Source of the DNA: CAWGGS01 sp046704745
GTDB taxonomy: Bacteria; Desulfobacterota; Desulfobulbia; Desulfobulbales; Desulfocapsaceae
Assembly: GCA_046704745.1 (NCBI GenBank)
Contig: JBJKRL010000087.1
Span: 62,001-126,000 of the forward strand
Reading direction: 5' to 3'
DNA length: 64,000 nt
Shown here: piece after piece, positions 1-9,275 of the stretch
Layout of the letters: the number at the start of each line of letters is the position of its first letter
How positions within the stretch are numbered: position 1 is the stretch's first letter
Notes under the pieces: generated by a model
Seen by the model: only the letters and a program-made list of their open reading frames with translations
What the model was told of the DNA's origin: nothing
Database searches by the model: none
Position numbers and translations under genes: made by a program

Positions 1-123
1 GAGGTTGAGTGCAGGATAGCTCCCGCAAAGCTGCCAGATGCCTCAACCTCTCCATCAAAAGCTGGGATTGATACACGGGATTGACGAAATTTGTTAAGCA
101 CCTACAGCGCAGGAGAGGAGTAG
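1..123. repeat. Inverted repeat in the leader of the first gene
   Basis: The first nine bases (GAGGTTGAG) are exactly complementary to bases 42-50 (CTCAACCTC), so the leader can form a 9 bp hairpin with a 32-base loop. There is no following T run, so it is not an intrinsic terminator. The left arm may continue beyond the window edge. It lies about 75 bases upstream of the regulator gene, whose own ribosome-binding site (GGAGAGGAG) directly precedes the ATG at 124. It could be a regulator-binding site or the end of the preceding gene's transcript; the sequence does not decide. Confidence 0.4.
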
Positions 124-3100
124 ATGATCATTACCGAAAACCATTTAACTAATTTCACCCCTTATAACAAATTTTATCCTCCCCATATTGATGAATCGCA
201 ATACTTAATCCGCACCCCACTTCTCTCAACCAAACTGCCGCAGGATATCAAAGAAAAAAAGATTATCCTCATCGAAGCTCAGGCCGGTCAGGGAAAAACA
301 ACACTCACCTACCAATTTCTAAACCAATCCTCCAATGAGTATATCTGGTATCAGATCGGCCCGGAAGACTCCGATCCCGTTTTTCTCCTTACGGCTCTTC
401 TTGCCGATCTTACCAATAAATTTCCAGATTTCAGTTCCGATCAACTCAGTTATATTTTTGAACAAGGCTCCATCGGGCCTCAAGACCTCTATAGATGCGC
501 AAATATTCTTTTACGGGATCTTGATCAGTATTTAAAAGACGACATCTACATCACCTTTGACGACATCCATCTCCTCCCGACCATAGCAATAACAAACAAT
601 CTTCTGGGATATATCCTTGACACCTCTCCACCCAAACTCCACTTCATCCTCATCAGCCGGCATCCGATTCATCTGAAAAGCAAAATTCTAAGAAACGGTA
701 CCGGTATTTCCTATCTGAATACCACGGATCTGGCCTTGAGCTGCTCGGAAATCGAAGAGTTGTTCAATAACGTACTGGATAAAACCATCAACAAAAGGGA
801 GGCAAAGGAGATAGAGAGGATCACAGGCGGTTGGATTATGGGGATCATCCTGGCTCGCCACCCGGTTTCCGGGCGTGGTGAATTTTGGAAAACTAATGCA
901 TTACCGGTTGCAACCTCATTTGAACACGGTCATATGCTCGAATATTTCCAAGATGAGATTTTCTCACAAATACCGTCAGTTCTTTACATTCCATTTCTCC
1001 GCCTGTCCATAATCAATGGCATACCAGTAGATCTGGCTGTTCAGATAACCGATATCCATAACATGGAAAATATCCTGGCCGAGATGGCGAAAAAGAACTT
1101 CTTCGTCTACCGATTGGACGATACCCATCAGGTCTTCCGTTTTCACCATTTCTTTCAGGAGTTCTTGCAACTTCGGGCGAAAAAGACCTTGGCTCCCGAA
1201 GAAATTAAGGAGATTCACACAGCAGAGGCCGAATATTACCTGCAGAAAAACATGCTGGAAAAAGCCTTGGCCTGTTTCGGAAGCGCCTGCGATTACGCAT
1301 CGATGAATACGATCCTTAAAAAGCAGGGGATACAGCTTATCGAAAAAAATCGAACTATTACCATCCTGCTGCTGCTGCAGTCCATCCCGCAAGAGATCAT
1401 ATTTCAATACAGCTGGCTGACTTTGTATGCCGGCATGTTGCGGATAGATTTTGCTCCGCAGGAACTTCTTCCGTATTACGAAGCGGCACGGGCCAGATTC
1501 ATTAAAGAAGGTGACGAAATAGGGGAGATCATTACTCTGGCTGTTACCATCTATGCCCATTTTGCAATATCAGGCCAATTTAACAGGGGGGCACAGCTCC
1601 TGGTCCGAGCAGAAGAACTCTTTGATAAGATTGGAGAAAAGTTGCCTTTGGATGTCCGCGTAATTGTTGCCCGCAACCTGGGGGTGGGATACAATGTCCT
1701 TGTCTTCGACATGGAAAAGGCAAAAAAATACGCCTCCATGGCCAACAATCTGGCCATCAAGCACAACATGCGCAATTTTATTGCCTATACCCGTTTTGCC
1801 GTATGTTATGTCCTTTTAATGAGCGGAGATTTCTCCCTCTCCACCCAAGAGGCGGAGAAGTGTTTTTCACTGACCAACGACCCGTTAATAGCCTTTACCA
1901 ACAGAGCGCTTCTTCGAGTTATACACCTGTATTATCTCTCCATGACGGGAGATTTTCATAACTATCTTCGTCAGCAGCAGTTATTTGAGATGTACCTTGA
2001 CCAGGAAGTCATTGCCCAGACTCTTGCAGCTCCTTACCTCTTCGTCTGGGGGTGCAGTTGTTATATTGCCGATGGAGAGTTCGACAAAACCCAGGAGTTG
2101 ATAAATCGCGGCATCGACATCTCGGTTACTGCCAGAACCGAACATATGCAAAGCCAGTTTAAGCAATGGCAGGCCTATATATTATCCATGAAAGGAGACA
2201 AAGAGAAGGCCCGTACAATGATCGAAGAATCAACGCGATTACGAGCCATTGCCGGCGGACCTTTCTTTCAGACCTTCCAGCTCATCTTAACCGGTGCGGT
2301 TTATGCAAGGACTTTAGATTTTGAAATAGCAGCAGAAACCCTGGACAACGGTGTGAAATCCGCCCAGTCTCTTCCTTCTCCCTACCTTCATGCCTGCGCC
2401 CTCTTACATAGAAGCTATCTGCATCTGCTCAAAGGCGACAAGACCTCGGCCCATAAGGATCTAAGCCGCGGATTGTTGCAGATGAAAGAGCATGATTACA
2501 ACTACTTCTGGAGCTGGGAACCGGTGATGATGACCAGATTATTCAGTGAGAGCATTTCTGCCGGCATAGAAAAAGAATTTGTCTTAAATCTTGCCCGGAA
2601 ACGATTACGAATTGCCTTTGCCGACGACGGCACTATCATCCCACTGCTGCAAATCAACCTGCTGGACAACTTCAGCATTAATCTGGGGAAAGATCAGATT
2701 TTTACCATCAAAGACTTCACCGCATCAGAGCGGGAGATGCTTGGCTTGATGGTTACGACCAAAGGTCAAAAGATCGATCAGGAAAAAGCGCAACTTCATT
2801 TCTGGCCTGATAGTCCCCCCGAAAGGGCAAGAAAAAAATTTGATACCCTGCTGGGACGTCTTCGAAAGAAAATATCGGAAGGGATCCCGGTTCCGGTGCA
2901 ACATTATATCGTGCTGAACAAGGGGTTTCTCTGCCTGGAAAACATAGATACGGACATTCTCCTGTTCATGGATGCATGCAATACTGGCCTTGCCCACAGC
3001 AGGAAAAACGAGTGGTGGCAGGCGAGCAGTTATTTTCACCAGGCCCTTGCGTTGTGGAAAGGAAATTTACCGACAGACACCTTCACCAATGAATATACGC

Positions 3101-3450
3101 TTTCATTGGAAATTACACTGTTGGAGACATTCACCGAGGTCTGCTTGAACTGGGGTTCTTACCTCGCAAAAACAAACCAGCTCCATGAGGCAATACAACT
3201 CCTGGAAAAATTGCTCCTCTCAAATACTCTGGAAGAAAAAGCGGTTGCCATGCTTTGCAATTTCTACGTCAGAACCAACATGCCGCTCAAGGTCGGCAAG
3301 ATCATCGAACGCTACAAGGCAGCCCTGGCTGAAATCGATTATACCGAGGACGAAATAGAAGAAATCGTAACAGAAATTTTAGAAGGACTCGATAAACAAA
3401 CTCCTGATGAAGGCAGACATGCTGCGGCCTCATCCGCTCCTTTAAAATAG
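124..3450 (+). CDS. Large MalT-like ATPase transcriptional regulator with C-terminal wHTH and BTAD domain
   Basis: 1108 residues. The N-terminal third is a STAND/MalT-type NTPase: Walker A around residues 52-59 (AQAGQGKT) and an acidic Walker B (ITFDDIHLL) near 143-151. A long alpha-helical, TPR-like middle region follows. From about residue 845 there is an OmpR-type winged-helix segment (TASEREMLGLM ... RKKFDTLLGRLRKKI), then a bacterial transcriptional activator (BTAD) TPR segment at about 941-1060. Classical MalT/LAL regulators end in a LuxR HTH; here the DNA-binding module is of the SARP/BTAD kind. The start is set by GGAGAGGAG just before ATG. A cytoplasmic, ligand- and ATP-dependent activator is inferred. 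Target and inducer are unknown; the co-oriented DUF1847 gene nine bases downstream is a candidate partner. Confidence 0.85.
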   Translation: MIITENHLTNFTPYNKFYPPHIDESQYLIRTPLLSTKLPQDIKEKKIILIEAQAGQGKTTLTYQFLNQSSNEYIWYQIGPEDSDPVFLLTALLADLTNKFPDFSSDQLSYIFEQGSIGPQDLYRCANILLRDLDQYLKDDIYITFDDIHLLPTIAITNNLLGYILDTSPPKLHFILISRHPIHLKSKILRNGTGISYLNTTDLALSCSEIEELFNNVLDKTINKREAKEIERITGGWIMGIILARHPVSGRGEFWKTNALPVATSFEHGHMLEYFQDEIFSQIPSVLYIPFLRLSIINGIPVDLAVQITDIHNMENILAEMAKKNFFVYRLDDTHQVFRFHHFFQEFLQLRAKKTLAPEEIKEIHTAEAEYYLQKNMLEKALACFGSACDYASMNTILKKQGIQLIEKNRTITILLLLQSIPQEIIFQYSWLTLYAGMLRIDFAPQELLPYYEAARARFIKEGDEIGEIITLAVTIYAHFAISGQFNRGAQLLVRAEELFDKIGEKLPLDVRVIVARNLGVGYNVLVFDMEKAKKYASMANNLAIKHNMRNFIAYTRFAVCYVLLMSGDFSLSTQEAEKCFSLTNDPLIAFTNRALLRVIHLYYLSMTGDFHNYLRQQQLFEMYLDQEVIAQTLAAPYLFVWGCSCYIADGEFDKTQELINRGIDISVTARTEHMQSQFKQWQAYILSMKGDKEKARTMIEESTRLRAIAGGPFFQTFQLILTGAVYARTLDFEIAAETLDNGVKSAQSLPSPYLHACALLHRSYLHLLKGDKTSAHKDLSRGLLQMKEHDYNYFWSWEPVMMTRLFSESISAGIEKEFVLNLARKRLRIAFADDGTIIPLLQINLLDNFSINLGKDQIFTIKDFTASEREMLGLMVTTKGQKIDQEKAQLHFWPDSPPERARKKFDTLLGRLRKKISEGIPVPVQHYIVLNKGFLCLENIDTDILLFMDACNTGLAHSRKNEWWQASSYFHQALALWKGNLPTDTFTNEYTLSLEITLLETFTEVCLNWGSYLAKTNQLHEAIQLLEKLLLSNTLEEKAVAMLCNFYVRTNMPLKVGKIIERYKAALAEIDYTEDEIEEIVTEILEGLDKQTPDEGRHAAASSAPLK

Positions 3451-3459
3451 AAGATTGCA

Positions 3460-4131
3460 ATGAAAAAACCGAATTGTGCCCAATGCCCCTATAAAGCATC
3501 GGATCGTATCTGTCGTAGAGAGGACGGAAAGTCCCCGGATTTTTGCCCCACGCAAAACCTGCCGGAACTCGTAGGAAAAAGCCTTCTTGAATATCAAAAC
3601 AATCCCGAGCTTCTTAAATTCGCAAAAAATGCTTCAATCCAGGAGGCGGAAGGCTACACCAATCGAGAACTTGGATATGAGTATGTCAGAGCCTCAAAAA
3701 CACGTATCGAAGAAATAGTGAACTTTGCGGAAAAGATGGGCTACAAAAGGTTGGGCATGGCATTTTGTTTAGGTCTGAGAGCTGAGGCCAAGATCGTGGA
3801 AAAAATTTTTGCCTCAAACGGCTTCGAAGTGATTTCCGCTGTCTGCAAGGCCGGTAGAATTTCCAAGGATAAAATCGGAGTGAGCAAAGATCAACAGATT
3901 GACCTCGGCTCCATTGAAACCATGTGCAATCCCATTCTTCAGGCAATGGTCTTAAATCATGAGAAAACGGACTTCAATGTCCTTTTAGGTCTTTGCGTAG
4001 GTCATGACTCCCTCTTTCTCAAGTACGCCGAAGCACCCTGCACAGTGCTTGCCGTCAAGGACCGGTTGCTCGGCCACAATCCCCTGGCCGCCATCTATAA
4101 CTACGACAGCTATTACCGCTGCCTGAAATAG
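3460..4131 (+). CDS. DUF1847 family cysteine-rich protein
   Basis: 223 residues, matching the DUF1847 family in layout. The N-terminus is cysteine-rich (CAQCPYKASDRIC, with another Cys in DFCPTQ), consistent with a metal or Fe-S site. The body is Rossmann-like, with conserved-looking stretches RLGMAFCLGLRAEA, CNPILQA and LLGLCVGHDSLF, and the C-terminus contains VLAVKDRLLGHNPLA. It starts nine bases after the BTAD regulator stop, so the two are probably co-transcribed. The biochemical function of the family is not established. The density of cysteines in short motifs suggests redox or metal chemistry, but that is inference. Confidence 0.8.
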   Translation: MKKPNCAQCPYKASDRICRREDGKSPDFCPTQNLPELVGKSLLEYQNNPELLKFAKNASIQEAEGYTNRELGYEYVRASKTRIEEIVNFAEKMGYKRLGMAFCLGLRAEAKIVEKIFASNGFEVISAVCKAGRISKDKIGVSKDQQIDLGSIETMCNPILQAMVLNHEKTDFNVLLGLCVGHDSLFLKYAEAPCTVLAVKDRLLGHNPLAAIYNYDSYYRCLK

Positions 4132-4169
4132 TCTGTTGGAGAGGAAAAAGGGGACATCTTTTTTGCTCC

Positions 4170-5093
4170 TTATATACCGTTTGACAGTCTGTTTTCAAAC
4201 GTCTCAGGAGTGAAACTGTAAATCTGTGTGCCGTAGCACTCTACGGCAAAAGAGGCACAGACGCTGCCGAGCCTGGCACTTTCCGTCAAACTTTTCCCTG
4301 CTGCCAGACCGCTTAACAGTCCTCCCCGATAGGCATCGCCGCAGCCGGTCGGGTCCACAACTTTTAAGGGTTTCGCCACGGGGATATGGAGTTCCGTCCC
4401 GCTATCGTAAAGCATCGAGCCCCGCTCGCCCAACGTCACAATGGCCCTTTTCGCCATGCGCAACAGTTGCGCCTTTGCCAATCCCGTCTTGTTCAGTATC
4501 AGATCCAGTTCGTAGTCGTTGACGATCAACAGGAAACAATCGTCGATGGCCTCTTTTAAATGTTCCGCCTGAAGAACCGGCAAGGCTTGGCCGGGATCGA
4601 ATATATATCGTATTCCTCGTTTTTTGCATCGCCGGGGATACTCAATCATATCATCGAGATTGCCGGGAGAGACGATCATCAAGGTATTCTCCGGGTCAAG
4701 CGAGGTGAAATCCAGCTCCGAACTGTATTTCATGGCACCGGGATTGAACCCTGTTATCTGGTTATCCCCTTTATCGGTGGTGATATAGGCACCGGCAGTG
4801 AATTCGTCCTCGATAATCTTAATGCCATCTGCGGAAATGCCGATTTTCTCCAGCCAGCTGAAGTACCTGCGGTGATCCTTGCCGATGGCGGCAGAGATTA
4901 TCGGTGACTCTCCCATGAGTTTCAGGGCATAGGCAATATTGCCTGCGGTCCCGCCATAATTTTCGGTAACACCGTTTACTTGAAAACAGACATTTAATAC
5001 ATGAATCTTATCCGGCAGGATATGATCAGCAAAATACTCCGGGAAATCCATTATTCGGTCATAGGCCATGGAGCCTGATACTACAATTTTCAT
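4170..5093 (-). CDS. PfkB/ribokinase-family carbohydrate or nucleoside kinase
   Basis: 307 residues from the ATG at 5093 (protein MKIVVSGSMAYDRIM...), preceded by AAGAGAT. An upstream in-frame ATG at 5168 would add 25 residues unlike the family and was not used. The fold signatures are an N-terminal GSMAYDRIMDFPEYF, a GG-containing substrate segment (NYGGTAGNIAYAL), a central strand VTLGERGS and the C-terminal DPTGCGDAYRGG, in which the Asp of GCGD is the catalytic base in this family. The sequence is closest in feel to adenosine/ribokinase-like kinases; the substrate cannot be fixed from sequence alone. It is convergent with the DUF1847 gene and 10 bases downstream of a small unknown gene on the same strand. 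Confidence 0.85.
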   Translation of the reverse strand: MKIVVSGSMAYDRIMDFPEYFADHILPDKIHVLNVCFQVNGVTENYGGTAGNIAYALKLMGESPIISAAIGKDHRRYFSWLEKIGISADGIKIIEDEFTAGAYITTDKGDNQITGFNPGAMKYSSELDFTSLDPENTLMIVSPGNLDDMIEYPRRCKKRGIRYIFDPGQALPVLQAEHLKEAIDDCFLLIVNDYELDLILNKTGLAKAQLLRMAKRAIVTLGERGSMLYDSGTELHIPVAKPLKVVDPTGCGDAYRGGLLSGLAAGKSLTESARLGSVCASFAVECYGTQIYSFTPETFENRLSNGI

Positions 5094-5103
5094 ACAAGAT
5101 CTC

Positions 5104-5445
5104 TTAAATGTGATGATAGCTGCCTTCGGCAATGCAGTTGAGCCAATCTTTGACACCCGGTTCCTCATGCCCCAAGGTGTCGGCGCTGCTGTCCATGACG
5201 GCTTCTTGGGTTACAAGACAGGTTATCCATCCGGGAATGCCGGGAGGGATGCCAGGATTCGGGTTCACACGGTAGGCTAAAAAGCGGTCTTCTCCGCAGT
5301 AGATTCGATAGATCCGGTTGCGGTGGCTGATCTTCAGCATCCGGTTGAGCATATTATGGCCTCTGAAGAGATCGACAAAGCGATCCAGCAAATGGTCCGG
5401 ACTCAACTGCTGTTCCTCGTGCCTGCTCGTAGCGTCCATACTCAT
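5104..5445 (-). CDS. Small protein of unknown function
   Basis: 113 residues from the ATG at 5445, chosen because AGGAG lies eight bases upstream. A GTG at 5463 would overlap that Shine-Dalgarno sequence. The protein is soluble and mixed charge, with a Pro/Gly-rich stretch (NPNPGIPPGIPGW) and a segment HRNRIYRIYCGEDRFLAYRV. It is not recognised as any family. It lies 10 bases upstream of the PfkB kinase on the same strand, so co-transcription is likely. Confidence 0.6.
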   Translation of the reverse strand: MSMDATSRHEEQQLSPDHLLDRFVDLFRGHNMLNRMLKISHRNRIYRIYCGEDRFLAYRVNPNPGIPPGIPGWITCLVTQEAVMDSSADTLGHEEPGVKDWLNCIAEGSYHHI

Positions 5446-5667
5446 TTTCATCTCTCCTGCCACCGGTCCAGGTGATGGTAAGGTGAAAAGAATTTACTTT
5501 TTCAAGTGAGGAAGAATGGGTCTTCCAGGCCCGAACTCTTCTGAAACACCTGTCTACCCTAGTCGATCAATTGTAAAATTGCAACCCTATCCACATCCTT
5601 CAGGGGTGCCTTATGGCATCTTTGAAGCATGCTCCAAGCTCAAAACCCTTGCTGGAGGCCGTTCATT

Positions 5668-6486
5668 TCAGGAAGGGAGAATCCGATCAAAAAAAGCCCG
5701 CAGGCGGAATTCATAGACGACAAGGTAGCCAAGGGCGGCCATATAGGAAAATAGTGTTCCGGCCCAGACTCCAAAGAGAGGAAACGTCCAATGCACGGAC
5801 AGTGAGAAAACTATAATCGCCGGTAGGGCAAGCGGCGTATCCCGAAAAAAGGCAGGGACACTTTCACCGCCATAATGGAAATGGAGAATCATCACCGACG
5901 GGAGGATAACCGTTGGAAATGCCGCCAGAAGACCCGCCCATACCGGCCCGATCCATGCGGCAATGCTCGTCACGCTCAGGATGACGAAGGCGGCAAAAAA
6001 GGCCCTGATCGCGAGCAGCGACCAAGAGACCTCCACCTTCTCCCTGATCTTGCCCCCGGGGGATCTCCTGAAGAAGACAGCAGGAATAAAGAGTAGGAGA
6101 ACAACAAGAAAGGTACGTATCACTGCGCTGCCGGGCATGGTCACCTTCAATACCACAGTGGTGACAAAATAGCCGGTGAGGCCTAAAAAACAACAGGCGA
6201 AAAGCGACCGGATATTCCCGTCCTTAAATAAGAGGGCCCCGGCACGATAGCACCAGCAAAATCCAAGGAGGGCCAGAATTCCCTGAATACTCCATAACGA
6301 ACTTTGGGCGGCAAAGGCGGCGCCTTGTTCAAGCCCAAGAAACAACAAGGTCAACCCGGCGCCAAGTGGAAAGCCGGCCAAAACTCCGGCCAGACGGGTG
6401 CTGACCCGCTCTGCAGTGAGCGTTATGGCCACAACCATTCCAGCGGAGAGAACAATCTTTAAGACCAGGAGCAAGAAAGAGGACAT
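5668..6486 (-). CDS. Multi-pass membrane protein coupled to the TRAP transporter operon
   Basis: 272 residues with about eight hydrophobic helices. The start ATG at 6486 shares its A with the DctM stop codon (TGATG), so translation is probably coupled to dctM. The open frame extends further upstream, but that stretch is the dctM gene read in another frame. Helix 1 begins FLLLVLKIVLSAGMVVAI; a Gly-rich LAGVLAGFPLGAGLT and a later WAGLLAAFPTVILPSVMI look like two related halves. No signal or catalytic motif is evident. It is not a TRAP subunit I recognise; its fixed position after DctP-DctQ-DctM suggests an accessory role or a separate small-molecule permease. Confidence 0.75.
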   Translation of the reverse strand: MSSFLLLVLKIVLSAGMVVAITLTAERVSTRLAGVLAGFPLGAGLTLLFLGLEQGAAFAAQSSLWSIQGILALLGFCWCYRAGALLFKDGNIRSLFACCFLGLTGYFVTTVVLKVTMPGSAVIRTFLVVLLLFIPAVFFRRSPGGKIREKVEVSWSLLAIRAFFAAFVILSVTSIAAWIGPVWAGLLAAFPTVILPSVMILHFHYGGESVPAFFRDTPLALPAIIVFSLSVHWTFPLFGVWAGTLFSYMAALGYLVVYEFRLRAFFDRILPS

Positions 6487-7766
6487 CAGAGACCAAAAAG
6501 GTGGGGAACATAAAGGGACAGAGAGGGAAAGGCCACAACCACGACCAGGGCAATGAGCATTGTCAAAACCATCGGCCAGACAGCCTTGAAGGTCTTCTCC
6601 AGCCTGATATCTGCAAGCTGGGTCGTCACATAGAGATTCACGGCAACGGGTGGTGTAAACTGCCCAATAGCCAGATTCAAGGTCATGATCACTCCGAACC
6701 AGATCGGGTTCCAACCATAATGCTGGATTATCGGCAGAAAAATCGGCAGAAAAATATAAAGGATGCTGACAGCGTCGATCAACATTCCTCCTATAAAAAT
6801 AATGACGTTCAAGACAAACATTGCCACCCACTGATTATTCGAGAGACCGATCAAAGAGCCGGCAAGTTTATCAAGGATCCCCACTGTGGCTCCAGCCCAG
6901 GAAAAGAGACCGGCAAAGGCCACAATGAGCATGACGATGGCCGAGGCCTCACTGGCATCGACCATGATCTGGTAAATTCCTTTCAACGATAAGGATCGGT
7001 AAATGACAAATCCCAGCAAAAGTGAATAGAAGACGGCAATAACAGCAGCCTCCGTAGGGGTAAAGATCCCTCCGTACAGACCGCCGAGGATGATTATCGG
7101 CGCCAAGAGCCCCCAGAATGCTTCTTTGAACGCCTTCCACAAACCGATTTGCGCCTCATCTCCCTCCATATCACTGCCGTAGCCTTTGCGTCTGGCAATC
7201 CATATGGCCGGTACCAGAAGAGAGAGACCGGCCAGAAAGCCGGGTATGGCTCCCGCCGCAAAAAGTGCGGGAACAGAGGTGTTGGTTATTGCGCCATAAA
7301 TAATCAGCGCAATACTCGGCGGGACGATGATGGCCGTGGAACCGGCAGCAGCGATGAGTGCGGCGCTGTATTCCTTGCTGTACCCCTGGGCATACATGGC
7401 AGGAATCAGAATCGCCCCAATAGCGGCTGAATCCGCAGGTCCCGAACCGGAAACACCTCCGAAAAACACACAGACCCCTATGGCAACGATGGCAAGCCCG
7501 CCTCTTCGCCTTCCCACCAGGATATTGGCAAAACGGATTATTCGCTGCGATATGCCGCACCTCTCCAGAATGAACCCGGCCAGAATAAAGAAAGGGATTG
7601 CCAGAAGCGGAAATTTGGCGATTCCGGCAAAAAAATTAGGAGAGATAACAGGAGTCCCCAATTGTCCCAGCCAGATGACCAGAAACGCCGGAACCCCTAT
7701 GGCAATTGCTATGGGAGCCCCAAGAAATAACAGAAGCAGAAAGCCGGCAAAAAGCAGAATCCCCAT
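6486..7766 (-). CDS. dctM: TRAP transporter large permease subunit (DctM)
   Basis: 426 residues, the usual length for DctM. The start is the ATG at 7766, which overlaps the DctQ stop as TGATG. About twelve hydrophobic helices are visible, with family-typical stretches: FLGAPIAIAIGVPAFL at the N-terminus, GGVSGSGPADSAAIGAILIPAM, AAAGSTAIIVPPSIALIIYG, and a C-terminal IGQFTPPVAVNLYV. DctM forms the Na+-coupled substrate channel with DctQ in the inner membrane and receives substrate from the periplasmic DctP. The operon order is DctP, DctQ, DctM, then an unknown membrane protein, all on the minus strand. Confidence 0.95.
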   Translation of the reverse strand: MGILLFAGFLLLLFLGAPIAIAIGVPAFLVIWLGQLGTPVISPNFFAGIAKFPLLAIPFFILAGFILERCGISQRIIRFANILVGRRRGGLAIVAIGVCVFFGGVSGSGPADSAAIGAILIPAMYAQGYSKEYSAALIAAAGSTAIIVPPSIALIIYGAITNTSVPALFAAGAIPGFLAGLSLLVPAIWIARRKGYGSDMEGDEAQIGLWKAFKEAFWGLLAPIIILGGLYGGIFTPTEAAVIAVFYSLLLGFVIYRSLSLKGIYQIMVDASEASAIVMLIVAFAGLFSWAGATVGILDKLAGSLIGLSNNQWVAMFVLNVIIFIGGMLIDAVSILYIFLPIFLPIIQHYGWNPIWFGVIMTLNLAIGQFTPPVAVNLYVTTQLADIRLEKTFKAVWPMVLTMLIALVVVVAFPSLSLYVPHLFGL

Positions 7767-8239
7767 CAGCCTTTCCCCTTCATATCCCTGAAAGCCGCCT
7801 GAATGATGCGAAAGATTATCAGGATACAGCCGACCGGGATGCAGAGCGTATAGATCCACTGAGGAAGGTTCAACGCCTCCGACGTTATTCCAAGAAGCCG
7901 TTCATCACAAAGCTGCCGGTATCCGAGATACCCAAGACTTGCAAACAAACAAATAGCGATTAACCAAAGGAAAAAATCAAGCAGCCTACAGACTTTTGGG
8001 GAAAGTTTGTCCTGAAAAAACAACATCCGCAAATGCCTGCCACGCCGAAATGCGGCAGCGGTGCCGAATAGCGTCAACCAGACGAGTCCGTTGACCTCCA
8101 GCTCTTCTGTAAAGGCGAGCGGCAGATGCAGAACATAGCGGGCGACCACATTGGCAAAGGCCAGGCAGGCCATTGCTGTGAGCAAGGCTGCGCCGAGCAC
8201 CTCTTCGAGATGCTCGGCGAGCCAGCGTACTTTTATCAC
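7766..8239 (-). CDS. dctQ: TRAP transporter small permease subunit (DctQ)
   Basis: 157 residues with four predicted membrane helices, typical of DctQ. It contains the characteristic segments ANVVARYVLHLPLAFTEEL and NGLVWLTLFGTAAAFRRGRHLRMLFF. The start is taken as GTG at 8239, ten bases after the DctP stop; there is no strong ribosome-binding site, so translational coupling is likely. The stop codon overlaps the DctM start. DctQ is the structural membrane partner of DctM. Confidence 0.92.
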   Translation of the reverse strand: MIKVRWLAEHLEEVLGAALLTAMACLAFANVVARYVLHLPLAFTEELEVNGLVWLTLFGTAAAFRRGRHLRMLFFQDKLSPKVCRLLDFFLWLIAICLFASLGYLGYRQLCDERLLGITSEALNLPQWIYTLCIPVGCILIIFRIIQAAFRDMKGKG

Positions 8240-8249
8240 GATGTCACTA

Positions 8250-9275
8250 TCATTTTGCTTTAGCGATGGCGGCTTCAGCCTTTTTCACCAGATCGGCACC
8301 GATGACCGGCACCCATTTAGCATAAACGGCCTTGGTTTTTTGTTTGAAGGCATCTCTTTGCGCCTCATCAAGAACCGTTACTTCCATGCCGTTCTTCTTC
8401 AACGTGTCAAGAGCACTCAGATCGGGTGGAATCAATCCGTTACGGACGACCTTAAGCTGCCAGGCTGCAGCTTCGACAGCAGCTTCCCTGATGATTTTCT
8501 GGTCAGCCGGGGTAAAACTTGCTATAACCTTGTTATTGACGGTCAGCATCAACGGATCGATGACATAATGCCAGATAGTTATATACTTATGAAATTGCCA
8601 TATCTTAACCGGGATCTCAATAGCCACGACAGGGTTTTCCTGTCCGTCGACCACTCCCTGCTGAAAGGCGACCTGGGCATCTCCCCAGTTCATATTTACA
8701 GGATTTGCTCCCAGCGCTTTCATGATTTCGATGAAGATCGGCGTTCCGACAACCCGGATTTTCAACCCTTCCAGATCGGCAGGCTTGACGATGGGGCGTA
8801 CTGAATTGGTGATCTCCCTGAAACCGTTTTCCCCCCAAGCCAGTACGGTAACCCCCTTCTTTTTCAAATCGGCCTCGATTTTTTTCCCCGCTGCACCGTG
8901 TGTTACCGCATCAAGCGCCTTATAGTCGGGAAAGAAAAACGGCAGGTTAAAGAGGTTCAATTCCTTGATGCTTGTCGACCAGTTGATGGTTGAGGCAAAA
9001 CAAAAATCGGCAACGCCTTCCCGGTGGATGAGAAACTCATTGGTCTGTTTTCCGGCCATCAAAGAGGACGATGTGTAGACCTTGATGTTGATCCGGCCAT
9101 GGGTTTTTTCACGCACAATATCGGCAAATTTTGTTGCTCCCTCTCCCCAAGGAAGTTTCGGTCCGACAACGACGCTCATTTTGTATTCACTCTTGTACTT
9201 TCCTGCAATCACCTGCTGAGGCAGGCAAAAGGCCAGGATTGCCACAAGACTACACACCAGGGAAATTGCACGCAT
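8250..9275 (-). CDS. dctP: TRAP transporter substrate-binding protein (DctP)
   Basis: 341 residues. A Sec signal peptide is clear (MRAISLVCSLVAILAFCLPQ, cleavage near VIA-GKY), so the mature protein is periplasmic. Family features include LPWGEGATKFADIVREKT, GLKIRVVGTPIFIEIMKALG with the arginine that normally ion-pairs with a carboxylate substrate, and WGDAQVAFQQGVVDGQENP. The ligand is probably an organic acid by family precedent, but its identity is not readable. The start is set by AAAGGAGGATGTC before ATG. It is first gene of the TRAP operon. Confidence 0.93.
   Translation of the reverse strand: MRAISLVCSLVAILAFCLPQQVIAGKYKSEYKMSVVVGPKLPWGEGATKFADIVREKTHGRINIKVYTSSSLMAGKQTNEFLIHREGVADFCFASTINWSTSIKELNLFNLPFFFPDYKALDAVTHGAAGKKIEADLKKKGVTVLAWGENGFREITNSVRPIVKPADLEGLKIRVVGTPIFIEIMKALGANPVNMNWGDAQVAFQQGVVDGQENPVVAIEIPVKIWQFHKYITIWHYVIDPLMLTVNNKVIASFTPADQKIIREAAVEAAAWQLKVVRNGLIPPDLSALDTLKKNGMEVTVLDEAQRDAFKQKTKAVYAKWVPVIGADLVKKAEAAIAKAK

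Noticed and set aside
1..50. Riboswitch at the window start
   Set aside because: Only a simple 9 bp hairpin with an unstructured loop is visible; no known aptamer core was recognised and the left side is cut by the window edge.
5613..6172. Several plus-strand frames opposite the TRAP-coupled membrane protein
   Set aside because: They are shadows of the minus-strand gene, rich in Arg/Pro/Gly as expected for reverse reading of hydrophobic codons.
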